Shown in pieces: positions 27,971 to 36,309 of a stretch of 64,000 nucleotides of DNA. Both the position numbers and the translations under genes were made by a program. Every line of letters starts with the position of its first letter. The first letter of the stretch is position 1. Location of the stretch: positions 256,421-320,420 of the forward strand of contig CALCII010000014.1 in NCBI GenBank assembly GCA_937907395.1, written 5' to 3'. This DNA comes from an uncultured Chitinophagaceae bacterium (GTDB lineage Bacteria > Bacteroidota > Bacteroidia > Chitinophagales > Chitinophagaceae). Under the pieces are notes generated by a model, which saw only the letters and a program-made list of their open reading frames with translations, was not told where the DNA came from and made no database searches.

Positions 27971-28306
27971 ATGAAACCGGTTGTTATCATTCTACTGTTT
28001 TCCCTCGTTACCTTCGGATGTTATAAAATGACTGTTACTTACGGCACACCCGAATGCATGGAACAAAAGATCACAGAATTCAGCAAGCAAAGTCTTTGCA
28101 GCAACGCTGCCATTAAACTTTATCGTTTTCAAAACGATGCCGTGTATGTATTCGATCCCGGAGATTGTGGTGCCGATCTTTTGAGTGAAGTCACGAATAA
28201 CCGTTGCCAGTCCATTGGCTTTCTGGGTGGCATTGCCGGTAATACAAAAGTGAATGGAGAAGAATTTTCAAATGCCGTTTACTTAAAAACCATCTGGCAG
28301 AAATGA
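27971..28306 (+). CDS. Small Cys-rich lipoprotein (DUF6970-like)
   Basis: The 111-residue protein has a lipobox at FGC17 and then a compact domain with MEQKITEFSKQSLCSNAAIKLYRFQNDAVYVFDPGDCGADLLSEVTN. The CxxxxxIxxYxFqGxxVYxFxPxxCxxD pattern resembles DUF6970 and related small Bacteroidota lipoproteins. It overlaps the next gene by 4 bp and may share its transcript. No function is known. Confidence 0.65.
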   Translation: MKPVVIILLFSLVTFGCYKMTVTYGTPECMEQKITEFSKQSLCSNAAIKLYRFQNDAVYVFDPGDCGADLLSEVTNNRCQSIGFLGGIAGNTKVNGEEFSNAVYLKTIWQK

Positions 28307-28692
28307 ATCCCGAAATTATAGCATATAACAACAAACAAACAGCAGCAGATAAAGCAATTTGTGATTTGCTCATGACCGAAATCAATAAACACCTGCCCGA
28401 TGCGGAAAGCAAGGTGTGGCATGCACATCCTGTTTGGTTTTTAGACGGGAACCCCGTTGCCGGTTACAGCAAACTGAAAGACAGCGTGCGGTTGTTGTTC
28501 TGGAGCGGACAAAGTTTTGAGGAAGACGGGCTTTCGAACGAAGGAAAATTCAAAGCTGCTGAAAAACGCTTTTCAGATCTGAAAGAGGTGAACAAGAAAG
28601 ACCTGAAACGCTGGCTGGAAAAAGCAAGAGAGATTCAATGGGATTATAAAAACATTGTGAAACGCAAAGGCGTGCTGGAACGGTTAAAATAA
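28303..28692 (+). CDS. DUF1801-domain protein
   Basis: The 129-residue soluble protein is built around VWHAHPVWFLDGNPVAGYSKLKDSVRLLFWSGQSFEEDGL, as in DUF1801/YdhG-like proteins, which share a fold related to frataxin-like small proteins. A C-terminal lysine-rich helix follows. The start ATG overlaps the stop of the preceding lipoprotein gene. Confidence 0.8.
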   Translation: MNPEIIAYNNKQTAADKAICDLLMTEINKHLPDAESKVWHAHPVWFLDGNPVAGYSKLKDSVRLLFWSGQSFEEDGLSNEGKFKAAEKRFSDLKEVNKKDLKRWLEKAREIQWDYKNIVKRKGVLERLK

Positions 28693-28699
28693 AACAACC

Positions 28700-29395
28700 A
28701 TGAAAAAGGAAACCATTTTCCTTCTGTTAGTGTTTCTGATTTCAGCAAGCTCCTGTATTAAAAATAAAAATCCGTTGTTTGATGGTGTTTCGTGTACAGG
28801 TAACTGTTATGAATTAACAGGACAGGTAATGGATAGTGCCGGCGCCGTTCCCCTAAGCAATGCAGACGTAAAGTTTTATTACAAATACAGTTCGGGGATT
28901 TTAATTTCCCGTACCGATTACCTGGGCAAAACCTCCACCAACAGCCTGGGCCAATACCAGTTTCGTTTCGATGGCAGCCGTTATAATTACATTAATGGTT
29001 ATTATTATGCCGAAGTGTATAAAGGCGATTTTTTTGCCGACCCCGGTTATAAAAACAGGGTAGGCATTTTTCAACTCGACAGCACCCAATACAATCTCCC
29101 GTTTGTACAAAACTTTTCTATGTTTCGTCCGGCTACGGTGAAAGTAAGAGTCATCGCCCCTGCATCTGCCAACTTTCAAATTATATCCGTTTCCTATGAA
29201 TATGGCAGAGGCGGCAACGGAATTTCTATCAACGGTGGCAGGGCTATAGATACCACGTTGAGCTGGGGTACTGCCGGCGACCTGCGCACCTATGTACGGG
29301 CCGATGCCGTTAGCAATGGCGTTGCGGTAACACGAACAGATTCTATTACAGTTAGCGCTAACAGTACCGCAACGGTTACAATAAATTTTAACTGA
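28700..29395 (+). CDS. Lipoprotein with carboxypeptidase-regulatory-like domain
   Basis: The 231-residue protein has a lipoprotein signal (ISASSC) and a first domain of CarboxypepD_reg/CNA_B type (YELTGQVMDSAGAVPLSNADVKFYY and a later GKTSTNSLGQYQFRFDG). A C-terminal beta-rich segment (about 140-231) ends in repeated Thr/Ser. It is likely to be an outer-surface lipoprotein. It is the last chromosomal gene before the recombinase, 136 bp upstream of it. Confidence 0.75.
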   Translation: MKKETIFLLLVFLISASSCIKNKNPLFDGVSCTGNCYELTGQVMDSAGAVPLSNADVKFYYKYSSGILISRTDYLGKTSTNSLGQYQFRFDGSRYNYINGYYYAEVYKGDFFADPGYKNRVGIFQLDSTQYNLPFVQNFSMFRPATVKVRVIAPASANFQIISVSYEYGRGGNGISINGGRAIDTTLSWGTAGDLRTYVRADAVSNGVAVTRTDSITVSANSTATVTINFN

Positions 29396-29439
29396 TTGCT
29401 TTAGAAATTATTCTTCCCTTTTGATTTTTCTTTCAGGCT

Positions 29440-29531
29440 AATTCGTAGATTAGAGTATAACCTTTCTGCTGTTTCTCTCAGCAAACACCTGTGACTGAGG
29501 GTCACGAAGTGTTGCCCTTAATGAGCCACTT
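29440..29531. promoter_or_regulatory. Inverted repeat upstream of recombinase
   Basis: GTGACTGAGGGTCAC lies at about 29490-29504, some 30 bp before the recombinase start. It is a possible operator or binding site for the recombinase promoter. Function is inferred only from position and symmetry. Confidence 0.35.
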
Positions 29532-30638
29532 ATGAAACAAATCACCTACGAATTAATCACACACCGGGAGAAAAACCGCATTCTCATTCGCTTTCCACAC
29601 AACAAGGAATGGAACGAGCGCATGAAAAAAACAACCGATGCGCAATGGAGCAGCACATTAAAAGGATGGCATATTCCCGACACTCCTGAAAACAGAATAG
29701 CTTGTAGCATAGGGCAAACGAAAACCCTATCCTCTTTTGTTGTAAGTAAACCTGTTTCCGGCATTTCCGTTTTCAACAAAAAAGAATGGAGGCGTTATGA
29801 AGAAGAATTGAAGCTGAAAGCCTACAGCCCTTCCACTATTAAAACCTATCGTAACGAGTTCGGGATATTTTTAAAATACCTGGGTGAAAAGAATGCAGAT
29901 AGCTGCACAGCCAAAGACCTGCGTGCTTATATGCTTTATATACTGGAAGAAGAATAGCTAAGCGAAGCCACTGCTCACAGCCGGTTGAATGCACTGAAGT
30001 TTTATTTTGAACAGATGTTGCATCAGGAGCGGTTTTTGTATGAAATACCAAGGCCAAAGAAACCCTTTCAGCTGCCCAAGCTGTTGAGTGAAGATGAATT
30101 GTACCGGCTTTTTGCAGCCCTCGCCAATAAAAAACACAAGGCAATGTTGTTTACTAATTACAGTGCCGGGTTACGGGTAAGTGAGTTGGTGAACCTGAAG
30201 CTGGCCGATATAGACAGCAGCCGCATGCAGATATTTATTGCCCGTGCCAAAGGCAAAAAAGACCGGTATGTGAACCTGAGCCCTGTGTTGCTGGATTTAC
30301 TAAGAAACTATATGAAAGAGTATCGACCACGGCCGGTGGTTTATTTATTTGAATCGGAGCAAACAGGAACGGCCTATCCTACCCGAACCGTACAGCAGAT
30401 ATTTACCACAGCTGTGAGAAAAGCCGGGATTAAAAAGGAAGTAGGTGTTCACAGTTTGCGGCACAGCTTTGCCACCCATTTGCTGGATAAAGGAACCGAC
30501 ATACGGTACATTAATGAACTGCTGGGCCATTTCAACATTAAAACCACGGAGCGTTATTTGCATGTGAGCAAGCAACAGCTGGTGAACATTGTTAGCCCGC
30601 TGGATGATTTATGGAAAAAAGGTGGGATAGAGTGGTGA
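29532..30638 (+). pseudogene. Tyrosine recombinase of the cassette system, one in-frame TAG
   Basis: Two open segments in the same frame (29532-29954 and 29958-30638) are split only by one TAG at 29955-29957; together they encode 368 residues. An N-terminal arm-type domain (about 1-75) precedes a SAM-like core-binding domain (about 80-190, containing the stop at codon 142). The catalytic domain has R215 (GLRVSEL), a lysine in KGKKDR, H307-x-x-R310, GH at about 332 and Y342. The end SPLDDL resembles integron integrases, but the roughly 35-residue insertion that defines IntI is absent, as in XerC/D-type enzymes. It lies upstream of array 2, reading into it, 16 bp before the attI-like leader. 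Recent nonsense mutation or readthrough are both possible. Confidence 0.85.
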
Positions 30639-30654
30639 TGTTTGATCCCCTTAT

Positions 30655-30780
30655 CCGTGTACAAACGACAACAAACGGGGGCAATTGTCCTAATAACAAT
30701 TAAGAAATGATAATACTAGTTTCTTGATTTTCAATAACTTTAAAATTGCAATGACAGCGTATAATAACGTAAAGCATTGC
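30655..30780 (+). other. attI-like leader of cassette array 2
   Basis: This aligns along about 127 bp with 3985-4111. Landmarks shared with it are ACAAACGG, GCAATTG, the palindrome TTGATTTTCAA (30724-30734) and the end AAAGCATTG before GTT at 30781. It lies between the recombinase stop and the first cassette. Confidence 0.78.
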
Positions 30781-30860
30781 GTTGTGCGCAATTTAGGATG
30801 GAGTTTAGCAAAATGTAGATACAGAAAAAATAATGTTTTATATTAGTAAAAAAGTAAAAA

Positions 30861-31235
30861 ATGATTACTGCTGTTAGTAAAGAAGGAATAAAACGCAGAT
30901 TATGGTACAATGCGACATTTGATCTTGTAAGTAAGGATGACTCATTTCAAATCATAGCAGAAGATCCAGAAAAAGAACTACCTACTTTAACTGTAAATAT
31001 TAGTTTCTCTGATGAAGGAAAAGAGTTGAGTTATAAGGGTGAGATAAAAGAAAACATTTTAACCTTAACTCTTTCTCAGTGGAACAATCCCACAGGCTCT
31101 TGGCTTTCTGAGCCAATAATAATCGGGGCAACTGTTAAGGGTGTTAAAAAATCTCTGTGGGTGAAATTTTCAACATCTGCTTCCACTAAGAGCAATTATA
31201 GGCAATTCAATTTATCACTTTGGATCGAAATGTAA
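30861..31235 (+). CDS. Cassette 2.1 gene a: small soluble unknown protein
   Basis: The 124-residue product has alternating hydrophobic and polar residues typical of a beta-rich domain (FSDEGKELSYKGEIKENILTLTLSQWNNPTGS). No signal peptide or known family is seen. The centre resembles small DUF-type proteins paired with a membrane protein. Its stop is 3 bp before the next gene, so both genes share one cassette. Possible toxin/immunity or sensor pair, inferred only from the layout. Confidence 0.6.
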   Translation: MITAVSKEGIKRRLWYNATFDLVSKDDSFQIIAEDPEKELPTLTVNISFSDEGKELSYKGEIKENILTLTLSQWNNPTGSWLSEPIIIGATVKGVKKSLWVKFSTSASTKSNYRQFNLSLWIEM

Positions 31236-31237
31236 TT

Positions 31238-31492
31238 ATGGCAACAGAAAATCAAACTTCCCTTTCTGGTAGTGGTCAAGATACCCGGAGTAAGGTTGAC
31301 CTAATTTTAGGAATACACACTAATTCTATTATTGTGGCCATTTTAATTATTATTATTTTTTGTGGCTTTCTCTATTTGGTTGTGAATATTAAAAAGGAAA
31401 ATATGCACGAGGGTGTGGTCACCGGAATAATTGGCTTACTGAGCGGATTAGTTGGATTCTATGCCGGTTCGGCTAAAAAAAATTCTGATTAG
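31238..31492 (+). CDS. Cassette 2.1 gene b: small two-helix membrane protein
   Basis: Starting at ATG 31238 gives 84 residues; the in-frame TTG at 31220 overlaps the upstream gene. After a polar head, helix 1 is SIIVAILIIIIFCGFLYLVV (a 20-residue stretch) and helix 2 is VVTGIIGLLSGLVGFYAGSA, glycine-rich like a holin or small pore. With the gene before it, this forms a two-gene cassette. Confidence 0.65.
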   Translation: MATENQTSLSGSGQDTRSKVDLILGIHTNSIIVAILIIIIFCGFLYLVVNIKKENMHEGVVTGIIGLLSGLVGFYAGSAKKNSD

Positions 31493-31558
31493 GCTTGTTA
31501 TTGCTACTGTTATACTCCTTACCCATAATTCCTATATTCAAATTAAAATACTGCGCCT

Positions 31559-31742
31559 AACATAGGCATTGGCCGCAATGGGGGCTTGACACCCATACTT
31601 CAGCATAAAACAAAGCCAGGCAGCGGTCAGGGGTTGACCTATTCCTTGGAAAAACCCGGGAACTTCAAACTCTTAACTTCTAAAAGCATCGCCAGCCGGG
31701 CAGACGAACAAAGCCTCACTCCCACTGCGCCAATGCTCGAAC
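31559..31742 (+). repeat. attC-like site of cassette 2.1
   Basis: AAC 31559-31561 follows GCGCCT. The outer arm GCATTGGCCGCAATGGGG pairs with CCCACTGCGCCAATGC before GTT 31743. Confidence 0.75.
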
Positions 31743-31780
31743 GTTAGCTGTTATTTTCATAAACATTAAACATATAAATC

Positions 31781-32530
31781 ATGACAAAGAAATTAATTAA
31801 ACAAGTAAAAGAACTTAAGGAATTACCTTCAAAGAATTCCTTTAGTGAAAAAAATGTTGGCAAGCTTCACAATGAATCTTTAGATTTTGTTCATCAAAAA
31901 CTTTTAGACATTTCAAAAAAACGAAAGCCATTATCTAAAAATGAATTAGCTGATTATGTTAAACAATTTTCAGCCGAGTATCTTCTTCATAGAAATATTT
32001 CTTACAAAAAAGAAGAAATAATTTCAATTTATGATAAGTTAGGATACACATACAAGACCCAAAAAGACTTGACAAAAACTCGAAAAGGTAAACTATATTC
32101 AAATAAAGTTAACGACAAGAAATTGATATCGTTTTTAGATGAACTAAATGAGCTAATTGAAGAAGAAATGACTACTAGAAGTTTTACAATTAGTTCAAAC
32201 AAACTTTTACAGAAATATAAGGATAATCCAAAACAACTAAATTCAATTCTGACAGCAATTGTAAGTTTGGCTAAATCTTCATACGGTTATTGGAATGACA
32301 AACAAAATATTGATAAATGGAGAGACCCACAAATAAATACAGGTGTTGCGTATGGTGTTTGGGAAGGCGGTGGATTAGATGGACCTGTAAAACCAGTAAT
32401 TAAAGCTGATATAGGTGGATTTGTTGCTGGTTCAACTGGTGGTCTTGTGGCAGGACCAATGGGTTGGTTGGCGGGAGGATGTATAGCTTCACCTCTTGCC
32501 TCTGCTTGGGAGTTACTTTGGTGGCCATAA
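31781..32530 (+). CDS. Cassette 2.2: protein with glycine-rich membrane-active C-terminus
   Basis: This 249-residue protein is lysine-rich and helical for its first 190 residues, without a signal peptide or known domain. The last 55 residues change character, with glycine zipper-like segments (IGGFVAGSTGGLVAGPMGWLAGG) and a tryptophan-rich end. This resembles the membrane-active tail of some bacteriocins and pore-forming toxins. A toxin role is a guess; no immunity gene is in the same cassette. Confidence 0.65.
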   Translation: MTKKLIKQVKELKELPSKNSFSEKNVGKLHNESLDFVHQKLLDISKKRKPLSKNELADYVKQFSAEYLLHRNISYKKEEIISIYDKLGYTYKTQKDLTKTRKGKLYSNKVNDKKLISFLDELNELIEEEMTTRSFTISSNKLLQKYKDNPKQLNSILTAIVSLAKSSYGYWNDKQNIDKWRDPQINTGVAYGVWEGGGLDGPVKPVIKADIGGFVAGSTGGLVAGPMGWLAGGCIASPLASAWELLWWP

Positions 32531-32540
32531 AAACAACAGC

Positions 32541-32664
32541 TAACATCGTATTGGCAATAGTGGGGCTGACAGTCGTAAACTCAACATTTGTACTTCTATC
32601 GGGCATTTGTGCAAATGTTGGGCTAACGTTTTTCAAATGCCCCACCATCGCCAATACGTAAACC
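32541..32664 (+). repeat. attC-like site of cassette 2.2
   Basis: AACATCGTATTGGCAATAGTGGGG pairs imperfectly with CCCCACCATCGCCAATACG before GTT 32665. The preceding AACAACAGCTAAC pairs with the cassette start GTTAGCTGTT at 31743. Confidence 0.78.
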
Positions 32665-33272
32665 GTTATATGGCACCTGATTCGCAGCTTTGTATTGCTG
32701 GTTCTTAATTAAACTTATCGGTTCGTTTTTCGTGGTGGTGGCTGACTTTGGTTGCGGTTGTTCGGTTTGTACTTTCTGTGGCTGACAGGTTGGTTCCCGG
32801 TTTCATTGTCCGACACCTGTTCCGGGTTTCGTTACTCCCGGCCTGACTTTAACGGATCTACCGACAGGTTTTTTTCATTTGTTTCTTACATCTTGTACTT
32901 CGGCTTATGGCTGTGATGTAGCCTGGCTTCCTTCCTGTTGGTCAGTTGTTGCAGTGCGGGTGCTAAGGTGTGGTGGTTTACTCGTTTGGTAGCCGACAGA
33001 CAGCCTTCGGCTGGGATCAGTAATTTTCCATTCAGCTTCGGTTATGGTTGTTTGCGTTTCTTTTTTAAAATTTCTGGCGCCATATAACAGTGCATTTGTG
33101 TTATGTCGGCGGACAGATAACGCCGCATCAGCTTTGTACTACTATCAGCTATAGTTCGGGTCGACGGATTTCTAACCGGCAACTGGTTTTCACCTTCAGG
33201 TTTTGTAACTTTAATGAACATCGGTGCCAGGCTGACGGTTTTCAAAGTCCGCCACAAACACAAATGCTGCAC
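32665..33272 (+). mobile_element. Cassette 2.3: non-coding cassette, copy 1
   Basis: About 608 bp from GTTATATGGCACC to the next GTT. Reading frames inside differ among the four copies and none is conserved, so no protein is called. The start GTTATATGGCACC pairs with GGCGCCATATAAC before its attC-like site (33086-33272). Its neighbours differ from those of copies 2-4, which shows movement as an exact unit. An RNA or regulatory role is possible. Confidence 0.75.
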
Positions 33273-33477
33273 GTTACCAGCAATGTTAGACGACAACACA
33301 ATCACGACAATTTGTAAAGTCCTCGGTGGACTGTCCACTACTCGAATTCGGGCAGACTTAGACGTAATTTGCAAGTTCGGTGCTTTCTTCAACTTTTTGC
33401 CGGTGGACAGTCAACCGTTGACTTTTATAGAAAAAAATTATTGCGGACAGACAATCATCTAACACGACTGACAACGT

Positions 33478-34029
33478 ATGAACATTAAGGCAAAATACTC
33501 ACTTGACGACAACGACTATTTAGCGTATCAACTTTATTCTGCTTCGACAAATGACTGGATAAAAACTAAACGAAAAAAAGAGTGGGCTTTTACAGCAATA
33601 ACTTTTATCGTTTTGGGTATGTTGTTTTACTCCAACGACAACATTTTCTTAGGCAATTACTTTGCTGGTGCAGCAATACTGACAGCTTTTTGTTTCCCGT
33701 TCTATTCAAGGTGGCGTTACAAAAATCACTACTTGCGACACACAAGAGAAGTTCATAAGAACAGTTTTGGTAAAGAAGTAACAGTGACAATTACAGACAG
33801 CACCATAGAAGCAAACGATTACAGCGGACAAGCAAGCATTAACCTTTCACAGCTGACAGAGATAAATGAAACGGGACAGCATTTTTTTCTAATGACACTA
33901 TCTGGACAAGCACTTATTGTTCCTAAAACCAAACTCGACAACCTTCAAGGATTTAGTTCGACAATAAAAGAACTTTCAGTAAACTTGAACATTAAACATA
34001 ACATAGACAACGACTGGAAATGGAAGTAA
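33478..34029 (+). CDS. Cassette 2.4: YcxB-like membrane protein
   Basis: The 183-residue protein has two central transmembrane helices (WAFTAITFIVLGMLFY and YFAGAAILTAFCFPFY). A C-terminal beta-rich domain follows, with VTVTITDSTIEANDYSGQASINLSQLTEINETGQHFFLM. This is the layout of YcxB-like proteins, of unknown function. The cassette starts at 33273 and its 200-bp leader holds no other gene. A cytoplasmic domain with two helices suggests an inner-membrane protein. Confidence 0.75.
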   Translation: MNIKAKYSLDDNDYLAYQLYSASTNDWIKTKRKKEWAFTAITFIVLGMLFYSNDNIFLGNYFAGAAILTAFCFPFYSRWRYKNHYLRHTREVHKNSFGKEVTVTITDSTIEANDYSGQASINLSQLTEINETGQHFFLMTLSGQALIVPKTKLDNLQGFSSTIKELSVNLNIKHNIDNDWKWK

Positions 34030-34064
34030 CAGGCGACAACGACAGAGAAAGAAACACTGCTGGT

Positions 34065-34185
34065 AACACGGGTTTTGCGTCAAGCGGGGTGACGTACAAG
34101 ATTAAAGCTTTGTGCTTCTATTCAAGTTCAGTGCAGGTTGACAGTTTTGTGCTCAGAAACCCGCCCGAACGCAAAGCCCGAAACC
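34065..34185 (+). repeat. attC-like site of cassette 2.4
   Basis: Arms ACACGGGTTTTGCGTCA and AGCCCG...CGCAAAGC are bounded by AAC 34065 and GTT 34186. The stretch before it pairs with the cassette start at 33273 over 14 of 16 positions. Confidence 0.75.
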
Positions 34186-34217
34186 GTTACCTGCAAGTGT
34201 AACGGACGACATAACCA

Positions 34218-34317
34218 GAAGGATAAGCATTGCTGGTGATGCACAGGTATCAACGTGTGTTCTGACAACGAACCCAAGTTAATGCCTGGCAGGTAGGTTC
34301 GAGTCCTACATCCTTCA
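34218..34317 (+). ncRNA. tRNA-like RNA in cassette 2.5
   Basis: A 7-bp acceptor stem (GAAGGAT with ATCCTTC), a 4-bp D-like arm (GCAT/ATGC around TGCTGGTG), and a perfect T-arm (GTAGG-TTCGAGT-CCTAC) lie in tRNA order over 99 nt. The region between is about 49 nt and does not form a convincing anticodon arm; one hairpin is GTTC-TGACAAC-GAAC. No CCA is encoded. It lies 13 bp before the HEPN-like gene in the same cassette. Confidence 0.6.
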
Positions 34318-34329
34318 CAAAAAAACGAA

Positions 34330-35079
34330 ATGATAAAAAGAACGGTTTCATACACGACATTACAAACACAAGTCCAATCAATATTTGACTTTGCGGTAGT
34401 TGTGTGTCATTCTGTTCCTGCACTAAAACTTCAAATGAAGCTTTTGGACGATGGAAAAATCACAAAACTTCCTGACCCCGACTATTTTGAAGCTAATAAT
34501 CCAACCACCAAACTGAGACAACAAGCAGACGGTTATAAAGACAAACTTGCTACTTATTTATTTCTTAGCTCATTTGCGTTCTTTGAAAATTATTTAGGAA
34601 GTGCTTTAAAGGAAGTGCTAAATTTAAGCGTTACTATCCCTGAAAAGACAGCATTAAAAAATAGTTTGACAAATAACACGAATACAAAGCCCAAAAAAAT
34701 TTTACGGAGTAGTTTTGACCAACGACATTCACAACGCTATGAAAAATATTCTAGGGAATTAGATTCTAATGATTACTTACATCCAGACAATTTAATATCA
34801 ATAATTGCGGTAGAAAACTTAATAAAAAGCATTAATGACTTAAAAGCAAATCAAATTCCTGACTTTTTAATCAGTACTTTTAAAATGGACATTTCGGAAA
34901 CAGACAGAACAGCTTTTGGGACTTACCGACAATTAAGAAATGACATTGCTCACGGGGATAATCCGACAGTGACAATGAGAAAGGTTAAGGAAGCAAATAA
35001 GTTCTTAAGAAAATTTGCAACTCAAATTGACGAATTTTTGATAGAGCATTTTGTGAAAATTGACAATTACAAAAAATGA
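34330..35079 (+). CDS. Cassette 2.5: HEPN (RiboL-PSP-like) RNase-type protein
   Basis: This 249-residue, all-helical protein has the catalytic motif R203-x4-H208 in RNDIAHGD, as in RiboL-PSP-type HEPN domains. These act as RNases in toxin-antitoxin and antiviral systems. The rest shows charged helices without a transmembrane region. No antitoxin partner is in the cassette, though the tRNA-like RNA directly upstream could be a natural substrate or partner. That link is an inference. Confidence 0.78.
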   Translation: MIKRTVSYTTLQTQVQSIFDFAVVVCHSVPALKLQMKLLDDGKITKLPDPDYFEANNPTTKLRQQADGYKDKLATYLFLSSFAFFENYLGSALKEVLNLSVTIPEKTALKNSLTNNTNTKPKKILRSSFDQRHSQRYEKYSRELDSNDYLHPDNLISIIAVENLIKSINDLKANQIPDFLISTFKMDISETDRTAFGTYRQLRNDIAHGDNPTVTMRKVKEANKFLRKFATQIDEFLIEHFVKIDNYKK

Positions 35080-35102
35080 CAGACAGAAGAACACCAGCAG
35101 GT

Positions 35103-35222
35103 AACATCGGTTTGGCAATATGGCGGCTGAAGTGCTTCTATGAAACATTTGTGCAAGGTTCAACGGCAGTAATTCTATTGAACTTTTGTGCTAAAAATCC
35201 GCCACATCGCCAAGCCTCCGAC
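35103..35222 (+). repeat. attC-like site of cassette 2.5
   Basis: Starts AACATCGGTTTGGCAATATGGCGG and ends CCGCCACATCGCCAAGCC before GTT 35223, giving a long imperfect arm pair. Confidence 0.75.
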
Positions 35223-35264
35223 GTTACATGCAATGCGGTGACAAACCTCAACATCCATACTGAC

Positions 35265-35858
35265 ATGGAATTTCAACACGACAAATCGTGGGAGACATTT
35301 ACAAAAATTCTTTATTCAAAAGTGCCTGTAAGACACGCTTGGACAAACTTTATAGAATATCACGAAGAAAACTTTCCCAAACCCTACTGGACATCACTTA
35401 AAGATATTGACATTGAAGAAGAACAAACAAATATTATTAATTGGCTGACAAGTGTGCTGACAAAGACCCCTATTCCTGAAAAGGTTATTGCAATTTGGAT
35501 TGGACTACTAAAACTTGCAGGTGACAATGAAAGTGAAATTCCTACAATATATTTTGGTGGTGCTGACAGTTACGACAAGGATGATAGCGATTGGGCTTGC
35601 GACTTAGCATACTTACCTGACAACAGATATGCACAACCTGGTTTACTGCAGGACATAGACGCAATTGCAAGGACAGACGAAGATGACTATGAGTTCTTAG
35701 ACTGGATATTGCCTCTTGCTTATTGTGCATTTACTTTTGACGAAATTGTAAGAGCAAAACTAGATAAAAGTTTATTTCTTAAACATAAAGACAAAATATT
35801 CATAGCCGTTGGACATGACAGTGGTGATTATATTGACTTGACAACAATTGCAAACTAA
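35265..35858 (+). CDS. Cassette 2.6: acidic soluble protein
   Basis: The ATG at 35265 gives 197 residues. A longer frame to 35076 only reads through the preceding attC-like repeat. The protein is acidic, tryptophan-rich and helical, with a central IPTIYFGGADSYDKDDSDWACDLAYLPDNRYAQPG. This pattern resembles immunity or SMI1/KNR4-like small proteins, but no family is recognised. It stands directly after the HEPN cassette. Confidence 0.6.
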   Translation: MEFQHDKSWETFTKILYSKVPVRHAWTNFIEYHEENFPKPYWTSLKDIDIEEEQTNIINWLTSVLTKTPIPEKVIAIWIGLLKLAGDNESEIPTIYFGGADSYDKDDSDWACDLAYLPDNRYAQPGLLQDIDAIARTDEDDYEFLDWILPLAYCAFTFDEIVRAKLDKSLFLKHKDKIFIAVGHDSGDYIDLTTIAN

Positions 35859-35873
35859 AATAACACTGCATGT

Positions 35874-36060
35874 AACAGTGCATTTGTGTTATGTCGGCGG
35901 ACAGATTACGCCACATCAACTTTGTACTACTATGAGCTGCAGTTCGGGCTGACGGATTTCTAACCGGCTTCTGGTTTTCACCTTCAGGTTTCGTAATTTT
36001 AATCAGCAACAGTGCCGGGCTGGTGGGTTTCAAAGTCCGCCACAAACACAAATGCCGAAC
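35874..36060 (+). repeat. attC-like site of cassette 2.6
   Basis: Starts AACAGTGCATTTGTGTTATGTCGG and ends ACACAAATGCCGAAC before GTT 36061. This family of repeat also follows cassettes 2.3, 2.8, 2.11, 2.13 and 2.17. Confidence 0.78.
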
Positions 36061-36309
36061 GTTGTACGTCACCCTAACCAGCTCTTGTTCTTCTATCAAC
36101 AAAAAAAGCACATCCGCTTTTCTTCCTGATTCAGCTGATTTAGCCTAATACCTAATTTCTTCATTAAAACTAAAAGCCTATTAAGCTACTGATTTGCAAA
36201 TACTTAATAATTTGCCAAAATAAATCTTTACAAAACCTATCCTTTTGTTATCCCCTCGTAGTTTATCTATTAAACAAACAGGATTATTAACTTAATAAAC
36301 AATTACAAA

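Noticed and set aside
29532..30638. Classical IntI integrase
   Set aside because: The IntI-specific insertion is missing, the gene reads towards the array, and the N-terminal arm domain is unlike IntI.
34218..34317. Ordinary tRNA gene
   Set aside because: T-arm, acceptor and D arms are good, but no normal anticodon arm can be formed, so it is listed only as tRNA-like.
35800..36111. Antisense open frames in the non-coding-type repeats (also 33042-33392 and 45031-45363)
   Set aside because: They run across attC-like sites, recur only because the repeats recur, and differ in length and ends between copies.
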